A stretch of DNA of 64,000 nt from JACVRW01 sp963728495 (GTDB lineage Bacteria > Actinomycetota > Thermoleophilia > Solirubrobacterales > Thermoleophilaceae): contig CAVSKI010000002.1 of the NCBI GenBank assembly GCA_963728495.1, forward strand, positions 7,417 through 71,416, given 5' to 3'. This document shows positions 8,085-16,900 of the stretch, in pieces. How positions within the stretch are numbered: position 1 is the stretch's first letter; each line of letters begins with the position of its first letter. The notes beneath the pieces are model-generated. The model was not told where the DNA came from. It did no database searches and saw nothing but the letters and a program-made list of their open reading frames with translations. The translations under genes were made by a program, and so were the position numbers.

Positions 8085-10547
8085 CTAGCGCTTGACGCGG
8101 ATCAGCGTGCTCGGTCCCGGGCCCATCCTCGAGTTGTTGCCCAGCTTGTCGAACGCCAGTACGACGATGCGGTAGCGGCCCGCAGGGAGGGGACCGCCCA
8201 GCCTCGCCAGCCAGCGGGCGCCGCCCTTGACGGCGGATAGCTCGGCGGCAAGCAAGCGCGGCCGCTGGCAGCTGCGGCCGCCGATGCTCATGCGCTCGAG
8301 GCGGGGGATCCACCAACGACAGCCATCGGCCCGGCGCCGGCCTCGAACCGCGACCTGCACGGCTCGCACGCCGCTTGCGTCGAGGGCTGAACCGCGCAGC
8401 CTGCCGCGCCGCGCGCTCACGCCCGTCAAGCGCAAGGTCGGCCCGGCGCGGTCCACGCCGCCGGATTGCTCGCCGCCCGACGGGCCGATCGGCGACGCCT
8501 GTGTCGGCCCTTGGAACGTAGCGGTGCGGGTGCCGCCCTGCGGCGGCACCGTGAAGTCGTGCACCCGGGCCCCGCCGTCGGACCAGCTCGCGAAGTTGAA
8601 GATCTGCCCGTTCTGCTCGAAGCTCGCCGGGACGCTGAGCGTGGTCCGGTAGCCGATCGTCGTCGTCAGGTCTCGGGGGGTGGTGAGCTGGACACCGCCG
8701 TACGAGACGGGTGCGCCGGACGGCTCGCTGCGCAAGCGCACGATCGTGGTTTCGGGATTGACCGCGACGATGCTCCGAGCGGTCAACCCGCCGGCATCGG
8801 TGGCGCTGAGCTCGACCTCGTAGTGGGAGTCCGCGTCGTGGTCGGTGGTCGCTTCGACATTTATCTGAGCCACGCCCGAATAGTTTCCCCCCGGGTGCGC
8901 GTGATCGGCATGGAGCAAACGCACGTTCCATTCGAGGGCGCTCGGCGGCAGGACTCCGTCCTCGGCGTCGGACGCCGACCCGGTGACGCTGAACACCTCA
9001 CCGCCCCGGAAGGTCGAGTCGCCTCCGATGGTGATCTGCGGAGCGGTGTTGCCCGAGCTGATCGGTTGGGTCGCGGTGGCGCTCCCGCCCTGGCCATCGC
9101 TCACGGTCAGCTGGGCGGTGTAGTTCCCCAGCTCGTACGTGTGCGAGGGGTTGGCCTCCGCGCTCGTGCTGCCGTCGCCGAAGTCCCAGCTGTAGGTCAG
9201 CGGGTCGCCGTCGGGGTCCGTCGATCCGCTCCCGGTGAAGGCGACCGCGAGCGGCGCGGGGCCGGAGCTCGGGGTCGCCACAATCCGCGCAATGGGATTT
9301 CCGTTCCCCGGTGTGTAGACGATTCTCCGCACCGAGCCGCTGCCGTTGCTGAAATCGCCGACCGAGACGTAGGTCAGGTTGGTGTCCGGCCCTTGCTCGA
9401 TCGCGGTTCCTGTCCAGCCGTCGGCGAAGGGCTGAGAGGTGAAGCCGCCGCTGCCGTTCGGCACGAGGCGCCTCATGAAGTTCCCGCTGTAGTCACCGAA
9501 GAAGATCGAGTTGACGTAATCGGCCGGATAGGAGCTGCCGGTGTAGGTGGGACCGCCCAGCACCGAGAGGGATCCGCCGTGGGGATACTCGTGGGTGGGC
9601 GGGACGTGAGCCCTCGCGTACTGGGCTTGGCACTGGGGCAGGTCCTGATAGCCGGGGGTACGAATCGAGCCCTCGTAACAGGGCCAGCCATAGCTGTGGC
9701 CGCCCTCGCCGATGAGATCGATCTCCTCGCGGGTACTCGAGCCCACGTCGCCGAGCGCGATCCCACCGCCGGGCCGGAGCGTGAAGCGGAACGGGTTTCG
9801 AAAGCCCGTTGAGTGCACCTTGGTACACACGTGCGAGAGATTGGTGTCGTTCGGACAGAACGGATGTGCGGCCAGGCCCATGCCGTTGCGGTCGACGTGC
9901 ATCAGCTTGCCCGACATGCTCGTCTCGTCGTAGGTCCGCAGGGCGCGCGTGTTGACGTTGCCCGAGTCGGTGGCGTCGCCACTGCCCACCCAGAGGGTGC
10001 CGTCGGGCGCGGACCGCACCGTGCCGATCGAGTGAGAGCTGGCTTCCGAAGGTATGCAGTCGACGTCGTTCGCGGGCGCCGGGCAGATCTCGCTCGTGTT
10101 GGTACCTAGGATGACCGTTTCCTCGGTCACTTGGTTCGCGGAGTTGATGCCCACTCGCATGAGCTGAGACACCATCGGCGCGTCGCTGTCCGGCCTAAGG
10201 GGATAGACGTCATAGGTGTAGAGGAGGTAGAGATACGGGTTCTCGGCGAACTGCGAGTCGACCGCCAAGCCGAGCAGGCCGCGATCGATGAAGTTATTCA
10301 CTCGCGCCGAGTAGTCGGCCACTACCGTGGCGGTCGAGGCGCCTGGAGCGACCACCTTGAGTACGCCGTCCTTCTCGGCGACGAACATCCGCCCGTCCGG
10401 CGCCCAGGCCACCGTCATGGGGCGCGTGAGGCCCGTGGCGATGGTCTGCTCCTCGAAACCGGCGGGGTACGTTGCCGCTCCGGCAGCGCAGGGGCAGGCA
10501 ATCGCGACGGCCACAGCCGCCAACGCTGTCAGCTTGGGGAAGCTCAC
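8085..10547 (-). CDS. Secreted PQQ-dependent sugar dehydrogenase with PKD domain (copy 2)
   Basis: 820 residues from GTG 10547, preceded by an AGG-containing ribosome site and followed by a signal peptide (LTALAAVAVAIACPCAAGA). The domain order is the same as copy 1: signal, GSDH propeller (TVAWAPDGRMFVAEKDG, HSIGTVRSAPDG, PTYTGSSYPADYVNSIFFGDY), PKD domain (DPDGDPLTYSWDFGDG) and a C-terminal beta-rich module with three Cys-containing strands. The open frame continues upstream to 11177, but that stretch is a DUF559-family remnant and the signal peptide marks the true start. Length and architecture match copy 1 closely, so the two arose by duplication. Confidence 0.87.
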   Translation of the reverse strand: MSFPKLTALAAVAVAIACPCAAGAATYPAGFEEQTIATGLTRPMTVAWAPDGRMFVAEKDGVLKVVAPGASTATVVADYSARVNNFIDRGLLGLAVDSQFAENPYLYLLYTYDVYPLRPDSDAPMVSQLMRVGINSANQVTEETVILGTNTSEICPAPANDVDCIPSEASSHSIGTVRSAPDGTLWVGSGDATDSGNVNTRALRTYDETSMSGKLMHVDRNGMGLAAHPFCPNDTNLSHVCTKVHSTGFRNPFRFTLRPGGGIALGDVGSSTREEIDLIGEGGHSYGWPCYEGSIRTPGYQDLPQCQAQYARAHVPPTHEYPHGGSLSVLGGPTYTGSSYPADYVNSIFFGDYSGNFMRRLVPNGSGGFTSQPFADGWTGTAIEQGPDTNLTYVSVGDFSNGSGSVRRIVYTPGNGNPIARIVATPSSGPAPLAVAFTGSGSTDPDGDPLTYSWDFGDGSTSAEANPSHTYELGNYTAQLTVSDGQGGSATATQPISSGNTAPQITIGGDSTFRGGEVFSVTGSASDAEDGVLPPSALEWNVRLLHADHAHPGGNYSGVAQINVEATTDHDADSHYEVELSATDAGGLTARSIVAVNPETTIVRLRSEPSGAPVSYGGVQLTTPRDLTTTIGYRTTLSVPASFEQNGQIFNFASWSDGGARVHDFTVPPQGGTRTATFQGPTQASPIGPSGGEQSGGVDRAGPTLRLTGVSARRGRLRGSALDASGVRAVQVAVRGRRRADGCRWWIPRLERMSIGGRSCQRPRLLAAELSAVKGGARWLARLGGPLPAGRYRIVVLAFDKLGNNSRMGPGPSTLIRVKR

Positions 10548-10550
10548 CTG

Positions 10551-11084
10551 TCGAACCAACGCGCGCCAGGCCGCGTCCTTTCGACGGTCATGCGCGATTT
10601 CAGCAGGCCGCGGAGCTCTCGGGACAGGGACGGCCCGTTGGCGGTCGCGCTCGCGGTCAGCCTGGAAGGCCCTGCGGGTGCTGTGGGCGGCGTAGCCGTC
10701 GAGCTCGACGATCAGGTTGGCGTCCGGCCAGAAGGCGTCGACCTCGTACCCCAGCACGATCCTGTTCGTTCGCGGCGCGGGGAGCTCGTGGCGCGCGCAG
10801 AACGCGAGAAAGCGATTCTCGAACTCGGACCGGGTCAGCTGCGGCGGATGTGCCGCGACATTCAACAGTGTGCTGCCACGTCGTCCCGGGTTGTTGTTCA
10901 CGGTGGCGGTGAGGGCGTTGAGGTCGAACAGGGTTCTGGCGACGGTGGTGACCGGGATGCCGTCCTTGGTGGTCGCCTCGTCGGCCCCGAGCCGGCCGGA
11001 TCGGTGGATGCGTATGCCGTTGCGGCGCACGCGACCATTTTGCGAAGGCACGGTCACGTCGATCAACGTCGCGGCGCTTCCCCG
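10551..11084 (-). pseudogene. DUF559-type (AbiEi/endonuclease-fold) gene remnant
   Basis: The reading frame upstream of the second sugar dehydrogenase encodes recognisable parts of the DUF559-domain family common in actinobacteria: AATLIDVTVPSQNGR, GIRIHRSG, DGIPVTTVARTLFDL, PQLTRSEFENRFLAFC, then the nuclease-fold core DANLIVELDGYAAHSTRRAF and RDRQR. The N-terminal winged-helix part is missing, the linker after LFDL is shortened, and the end of the nuclease fold (normally a YRVLRF-like strand) is out of frame. It has no stop before the dehydrogenase start, so the two look artificially fused. Probably non-functional. Confidence 0.72.
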
Positions 11085-11125
11085 GATGTTCGCCCCCGGG
11101 GAGGCGCGGTGGCAGCCCGCGGGGC

Positions 11126-12469
11126 TCAGCCCGCCGCGCTCGTGAAGCGGGCTGAGCTCAGCCTCGCCGCCGGGCATGCGACCCCATAGGCAGAGCGGCG
11201 GCCGTAGAACTCACCCTCACTGGTCAGCCGCTGGCCGGCGGTCAGGGCCTGCACGCGCGAGAGCATCTCCAGCAGCGAATCGGTCAGTCGCAGCTCGCGC
11301 AACGGCCTGGTCACCTCGCCGTTCTCGATCAGGAACGTGCCGTCACGGGTGACGGCGGTCACGAGCGTCTCCTTGGGGCGAATCAGGTTGGCGTACCAGA
11401 GCCGCGTGACGTAGATGCCGCGCTCTATCGGGGCGCACAGCTCGGCCAGGTCACTCGCCCCGCCCCCCGCCAGCACGAGGTTGACCGGGTGAGGCCCGTG
11501 CGGGTCCCCGCCTGGCGCGCCGGCGTGGCCGGTGGACTCGGTGCCGGCGAGCGCCGCGCTGCGCCGGTCGTGCACCACCGCGTTAACCACCCCGTCCTGG
11601 ATCAGCGGCAGCGGGCGCTTGGCCGTGCCCTCGGCGTCGAAGCTGCGCGGGAGCGTCAACGGAGCGGCAGGAGAGTCGGCCAGGTTGACCGCCGGCGCGG
11701 CCAGCTGACGGCCCAGCCGCCCAACCAGGGCGCCGCGCCCCTCGGCGTGGGCCAGGCCGTTGAGGGCGCTCGAGCCAAGCGCGTCGAGCAGCAGCCCGAC
11801 CGCGCTGTGCTCAAACACGACGGGGTACTCCCCGGAGGGCAGCTCCGCCACCGGACCATCCAGCGACGCCTTGCGCGCCGCCTCTTCGCACAACCCGCGG
11901 ATGTTCAGGCTGTCGGCAGTTCGGGCCGCCTGCACGGCGTAGCCGCTGCGGTCCCGGGCGGCATCGATGCAGATGATCTTGAAGAAGCTGTCGGTGGCGC
12001 GCTCCTCGTTGCTTGCGTTCTCGTCGGCCACGGCGTGCTCGACAGTCCCCGCGGTCCAGATCCCGTGCGCCTCCAGTCCCGCGCGGCGGCCGATCGAGAA
12101 AGCGGTCTCCAGAGCCGCCGCGCCGTGCGCCGGGTCGCAATCGAATGCGCCGTTGGGCAGGGCGCGGGCGCGTTCCACGGCCAGGCCCGGATGCCCTCCC
12201 GGCCCGGCGGTCGAGGCCAGCTTCGCCGCCTCGGTGGCCCGGCGGGCGCAGCGGGACAGGCTGTGGCGGTCGATGCGGTTCGTCGCGGCTCGGCCCACGT
12301 GGCCTCCACGCACCACCGCCAGCTCCACGGTCACATCGTCGATCGCCGTGGATTGCGTCGGTCGGTTGGCCGCGAAGCGCAGCATGACGCTGCGCTCGCG
12401 CACCACTCGGGCAAGACCGTCGCCGTCGAGGCAGCTTCGCGCCAGCTGAGCGATCTCCAGCGCGCTCAC
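11126..12469 (-). CDS. tldE: TldE/PmbA-family protease subunit
   Basis: 447 residues from GTG 12469, which overlaps the tldD stop codon (GTGA), indicating translational coupling. Typical PmbA/TldE features are seen: an N-terminal domain with RFAANRPTQ, and a C-terminal barrel with SFDAEGTAKRPLPLIQDG and the late WYANLIRPKETLVTAVTRDGTFLIENGEV segment. There is no HExxxH, as expected for TldE, which pairs with metal-binding TldD to form a heterodimeric metalloprotease acting on unfolded peptides or peptide natural-product precursors. The 3' end lies next to the DUF559 remnant. Confidence 0.93.
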   Translation of the reverse strand: MSALEIAQLARSCLDGDGLARVVRERSVMLRFAANRPTQSTAIDDVTVELAVVRGGHVGRAATNRIDRHSLSRCARRATEAAKLASTAGPGGHPGLAVERARALPNGAFDCDPAHGAAALETAFSIGRRAGLEAHGIWTAGTVEHAVADENASNEERATDSFFKIICIDAARDRSGYAVQAARTADSLNIRGLCEEAARKASLDGPVAELPSGEYPVVFEHSAVGLLLDALGSSALNGLAHAEGRGALVGRLGRQLAAPAVNLADSPAAPLTLPRSFDAEGTAKRPLPLIQDGVVNAVVHDRRSAALAGTESTGHAGAPGGDPHGPHPVNLVLAGGGASDLAELCAPIERGIYVTRLWYANLIRPKETLVTAVTRDGTFLIENGEVTRPLRELRLTDSLLEMLSRVQALTAGQRLTSEGEFYGRRSAYGVACPAARLSSARFTSAAG

Positions 12470-13902
12470 GCCACTCCGACCTCCACGTTGCGAAAGCGCG
12501 CGGGGGCCGAGCCGTGTGACACGTGCATCATCTGGCCGGGCTCGCCCTTGCCGCAGTCGAGCAGCGAGGTCAGGCGCCACTCCGGTGCCGAGCAGACCGC
12601 GTCGCAGCTTCCCCAGAACTCGGGCGTCACGCCGCTGTAGCTGGGGTTGCGCAGCAGTCGGCCCCGCTCGCCTCCCTTGATCTCCCGGGCGGCCTCGCCC
12701 TCGAAGCGAAACTGCAAGCGACGGTCGTCGATCGACCAGGAGCGGTTGGTCTCGATCAGCAGGCCGTGGTCGGTGTCGGCTATCAGGTCGTCGAGCGTGC
12801 CCGCGGCACCCGCCTCCAGGTTGACGTTGGTCATGCGCACGATCGGCTGTCGGGCGAACCCGTCGGCGCGCATGCAGCCCCCGGAGCGAGCCAGCCCGGT
12901 CTCGCCCGCCGTCTCGCGCGAGGAGAGAAAGCCGGCCAGTACTCCCTCGCGGATGATTGGTATCGGGCGCCCCTCCACGCCCTCGTCATCCCAGCGGAAG
13001 GAGCCGATCCCGCCGGGGGTGGTGGCATCCGCGGTGATGCTCACGTGCTCGGATCCGTAGCGCAGCGAGCCGATCGCGTCCACGGGCACAAAGCTCGTTC
13101 CGGCATACGAGGCCTCGCGGCCCAGCACGCGATCGAGCTCCACCGCGTGACCGATCGATTCGTGGATCTGCAGCCCCAGCTGCTCGCCGGCGAGGATGAG
13201 CGTCGTGCGCTCGTGGGGGCAGGCGGGTGCGCTCAGCAGCTGCTGGGCCTCCTCGGCCAGCTGCGGGGCATGTCCGGCCAGATCCAGCGAGAGGAAGTGC
13301 TCGTAACCGGCCTGGGCCACGTGGCCGCTGTGGGAGGCGGGGTAGGAGCGCACCTGACTCTCCTCGCCGTCGACGGCCACCACCGCGATACCGCCACCGC
13401 ACTCGGTCAGGCGCTGTTCGCAGAGGGCCCCCTCCGTCGAGGCGAAGAGCTTCTCCGTACATACGGCGTGAAAGCGGGCGAGCGTCAGGGCGACTTTCGG
13501 GGCCGTTCGCAGCCCCGCGTCGGCGGCGGCCAGCACACCGAGCTTGTCGGACAGCGGAACCGCGATGGGGTCGCGTTCCACCGGGCTCTCGTAGCTGCCC
13601 TGCGCCGGTGGCTCTGGTGTCAGGGGCCCGCCCGAGCCGCGCGGCTGCGCCGCCGCCACCGAGAGGGCGCGCTCCAGCGCCGCCTCGGCGGCGGCCCGGT
13701 CATCGCCCCGGACCGCGGCGAAACCCCACGTCCCCGCAACGCGCACGCGCACGCCAATGCCCTCCTCCTCGGAGGAGTCGAGCTGGTCGAGCAGCCCGTT
13801 GCGCGTGGAGAGCCGCTCACCGCGGCTGTACACGAATCGAGCGTCGGCGTAGTCCGCTCGGCGCGCGGCGCTGTCCATCAGGTCCTGCAGGAGCTCGCGC
13901 AC
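12466..13902 (-). CDS. tldD: TldD metalloprotease subunit
   Basis: 478 residues from GTG 13902, 7 bp after the glutamate dehydrogenase stop. It carries the TldD metal motif HESIGHAVELDR (HExxxH, near residue 235) and the conserved EGRPIPIIREGVLAGFLSSR, TNVNLEAG and DCGKGEPGQMMHVSHGSAPA segments that build the zinc site and active cleft. The open frame runs upstream to 14064, but that extension lies inside the dehydrogenase gene and is not TldD-like. It works with TldE, encoded immediately downstream with a GTGA overlap. Confidence 0.94.
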   Translation of the reverse strand: MRELLQDLMDSAARRADYADARFVYSRGERLSTRNGLLDQLDSSEEEGIGVRVRVAGTWGFAAVRGDDRAAAEAALERALSVAAAQPRGSGGPLTPEPPAQGSYESPVERDPIAVPLSDKLGVLAAADAGLRTAPKVALTLARFHAVCTEKLFASTEGALCEQRLTECGGGIAVVAVDGEESQVRSYPASHSGHVAQAGYEHFLSLDLAGHAPQLAEEAQQLLSAPACPHERTTLILAGEQLGLQIHESIGHAVELDRVLGREASYAGTSFVPVDAIGSLRYGSEHVSITADATTPGGIGSFRWDDEGVEGRPIPIIREGVLAGFLSSRETAGETGLARSGGCMRADGFARQPIVRMTNVNLEAGAAGTLDDLIADTDHGLLIETNRSWSIDDRRLQFRFEGEAAREIKGGERGRLLRNPSYSGVTPEFWGSCDAVCSAPEWRLTSLLDCGKGEPGQMMHVSHGSAPARFRNVEVGVA

Positions 13903-13909
13903 CGCCGCG

Positions 13910-16900
13910 TCAGCTCGCCAGAAGGAGGTTGCGCACCTCGCGTACGGCCACCGGCAGGGTGGTGGTGTCGAAGACCTTGCCCACCCGTATCTCGGCGAGC
14001 GTCTTCTCGGTCCGCGCTGCCGCCGGGTTGGCGCCGATCCAATCGTCCACGCGCTCCTCGACATCGCCCTTCGGCCCTTCCGTGGCCAGCACCTGCGCGG
14101 TCAGTCCGCGGTGAAGCCCGTAGATGTCATCGCGCAACGCCGCCCGAGCCAGCGCCCGCCAACGGTCGTCACGAGGCAGCGCCACGATGCGATCGCGCAG
14201 CCAATGCAGCCCCAGCCGGTCGCCCAGCCTGAAGTGCACGGCCGCCGCCTCCTCGACCTCGACCTCCCGCGCGTCCGCGACCTCGACGATGTCGAAGACG
14301 GCGAACATCGTGGGGAGGATGGCCACACGGAGGGCCACATCGGCCGGCACGCCGGCCGACTCCAAGCGCTCCGAGCGGGTCCGCAGCGGCTCGAGATCGC
14401 CTTCCCCGAGCAGCCGCGGCACGCTCTCGAAGAGCGCGCCGGCCCCGGTCGAGAAGCGAGCCACCGTCGCCCCGATGTCGATCGGGCGGCTCACGTTGCG
14501 CAACAGCCAGCGTGAGCCGCGCTCGACCAGGCGGCGCCCCTCGAGCAGCATCGAGATCTGTACCTCGGCGGCGACCAGCCCGTCGAGCGCCTCGATGTCG
14601 GTCCACGCTCGCCGCATCTCGAAGATGTCGCGCGCGGCCGCGTAGGCGCGCGCGATCTCCGACGCGAATGCGCCCGTTTCCTCGTGCAGCCGGTAGGTGA
14701 ACGTCGTGCCCCCGCCGTGCAGCACGTTGTTGGCCACCTGCGTGGCGATGATCTCGCGCCGCAGGCGATGCTCCTGCATCTGCGGGCGGAACCGCTCGGG
14801 CAGGGGGGGCGGGAAATAGCGATCGAGCTCGGACGAGAGGTGGGGATCCTCGGGCACGTCGGAGTCGAGCAGTTCTGAGTAAAGGTCGTTCTTGCTGTAG
14901 GCGAGCATCACCGCGAGCTCGGGGCGGGTGAGGCCCGCGTCATCCTGCTTGCGTTCTCCGAGCTGCTCGCCGGACGGCAGCTCCTCCAGTTCCCGGTCGA
15001 GCTTGTGCGCCGCCTCGAGGTCGCCGAGGAAGCGGGCGTGCACGTCGACCATTCCCGCGGACTGGGCTTCGGAGAGCGTTAGCGTCTCGGTCTGCTCGTA
15101 GTCGTTGCGAAGCACTCGCTCGGCAACGGCGGAGGTCATCTCGGCGAGCAGGTTGTTGCGCTGCTTGACGGTCAGGTCGCCCGCGGCCACGACGCTGTCG
15201 AGCAGGATCTTGATGTTCACCTCGTGATCGGAGCAGTCGACTCCCCCCGAGTTGTCGATGGCGTCCGTGTTGATCTTCCCGCCGCCCAGCGCGAACTCGA
15301 TACGCGCGGCTTGGGTCAGGCCCAGGTTGCCGCCCTCGCCGACCACGCGACAGCGCAGCTCGGAAGCGTCGACTCTCACGGCATCGTTGGCCTTGTCGCC
15401 CGCCTCTGACTGGGTCTCTGAGCTCGCCTTCACGTAGGTCCCGATGCCGCCGTTCCAGAACAGGTCCACCGGCGCGCGCAGGATCGCGCGGATCAACTCG
15501 TTGGGTGGGAGTCGCTCGTCGTCGATGCCGAGTGCCGCGCGGGCCTCCTCCGACAAAGAGATCGACTTGGCGCTGCGGGGGAACACCCCGCCCCCGGGCG
15601 AGATCAGATCGGCGTCGTAGTCCTCCCAGGAGGAACCCGGCAGGCCAAACAGCCGCTCGCGCTCGTCGAAGCCGGCCGCCGCGTCGGGGTCCGGATCGAG
15701 GAACACGTGGCGATGGTCGAAGGCGCCCACCAGCCGGATGTGCCGTGACAGCAGCATCCCGTTGCCGAACACGTCGCCCGACATGTCACCCACCCCAACG
15801 GCGGTGAAGTCCTCGCCCGCAACGTCGTGGCCGAGCTCGCGGAAGTGGCGCTTGACCGATTCCCACGCGCCGCGCGCGGTGATGCCCATGCCCTTGTGGT
15901 CGTAGCCGGTCGAGCCGCCCGAGGCGAAGGCGTCGCCCAGCCAGAACCCGGAGTCGGTCGCGATGCCGTTGGCGATGTCGGAGAAGGTGGCCGTACCCTT
16001 GTCGGCGGCCACCACGAGGTAGGGGTCGTCCTCGTCGTGGCGCACCACATCGTCCGGCGGCACGATCTCGCCGTCCACGATGTTGTCTGTCAGGTCGAGC
16101 AGGCCCGAGATGAAGGTGCGGTAGCACCGAATCACCTCGGCCTCCAGCTCTTCGCGATCGCCGCCGGGAGGCGGCTGCTTGACCACGAACCCGCCCTTGG
16201 CGCCCACGGGCACGATCACGGCGTTCTTGACCATCTGGGCCTTCATCAGGCCCAGCACCTCGGTGCGGAAGTCCTCGCGGCGATCGGACCAGCGGATGCC
16301 TCCACGGGCCACCTTGCCGCCCCGCAGATGCACTCCTTCCACGCGCGGGGAATAGACGAAGATCTCGAAGCGCGGGCGCGGCTGGGGCAGGAAGGGCAAC
16401 CGGGCGGGGTCGAGCTTGAAGGACAGGCAGCCCTTGCTCCGGCCGCCCGGCTCGCGCGCGTAGAAGTTGGTGCGCAGCATCGCCTGCACCACTCCGAGGA
16501 AGTTGCGCAGAATGCGATCGTGGTCGAGGCTCTCGACTCGGTCGACCGCCTCCTCGATGCGCTCCACCAGCAGATCCGCCGCCCCCGGGTCGTGGCGCTC
16601 AGGGTCGAAGCGGGCCTTGAACAGATCGACCAGTAGGCGCGCCACCTGGGGATGCGCGGCGAGCGCCTGCTCCACGTAGCGGTCGCTGAACGTGGTGCCC
16701 GCCTGGCGCAGGTAGCGCCCGATCGCACGCAGCATCGCCGTGTGGCGCCACGAGAGCCGCGCGCGCAGCACGAGGCGGTTGTAGCCGTCGCTCTCGGCTT
16801 CGCCTCTCCAGGCGCGGATGAACGCGTCCTCGAAGGAGCCGCGCACATCGTCGGTGTCGGGATCGTCCTCCCCCGAGTAGGTCAGGCCGAAGTCGTACAG

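Noticed and set aside
8084..8094. GCGCTAGCGC palindrome between secG and the sugar dehydrogenase as terminator
   Set aside because: Very short and no T-tract; overlaps the stop region of the convergent gene.
12523..14232. 569-codon plus-strand frame opposite tldD
   Set aside because: Antisense shadow; tldD has HExxxH and intact family motifs.
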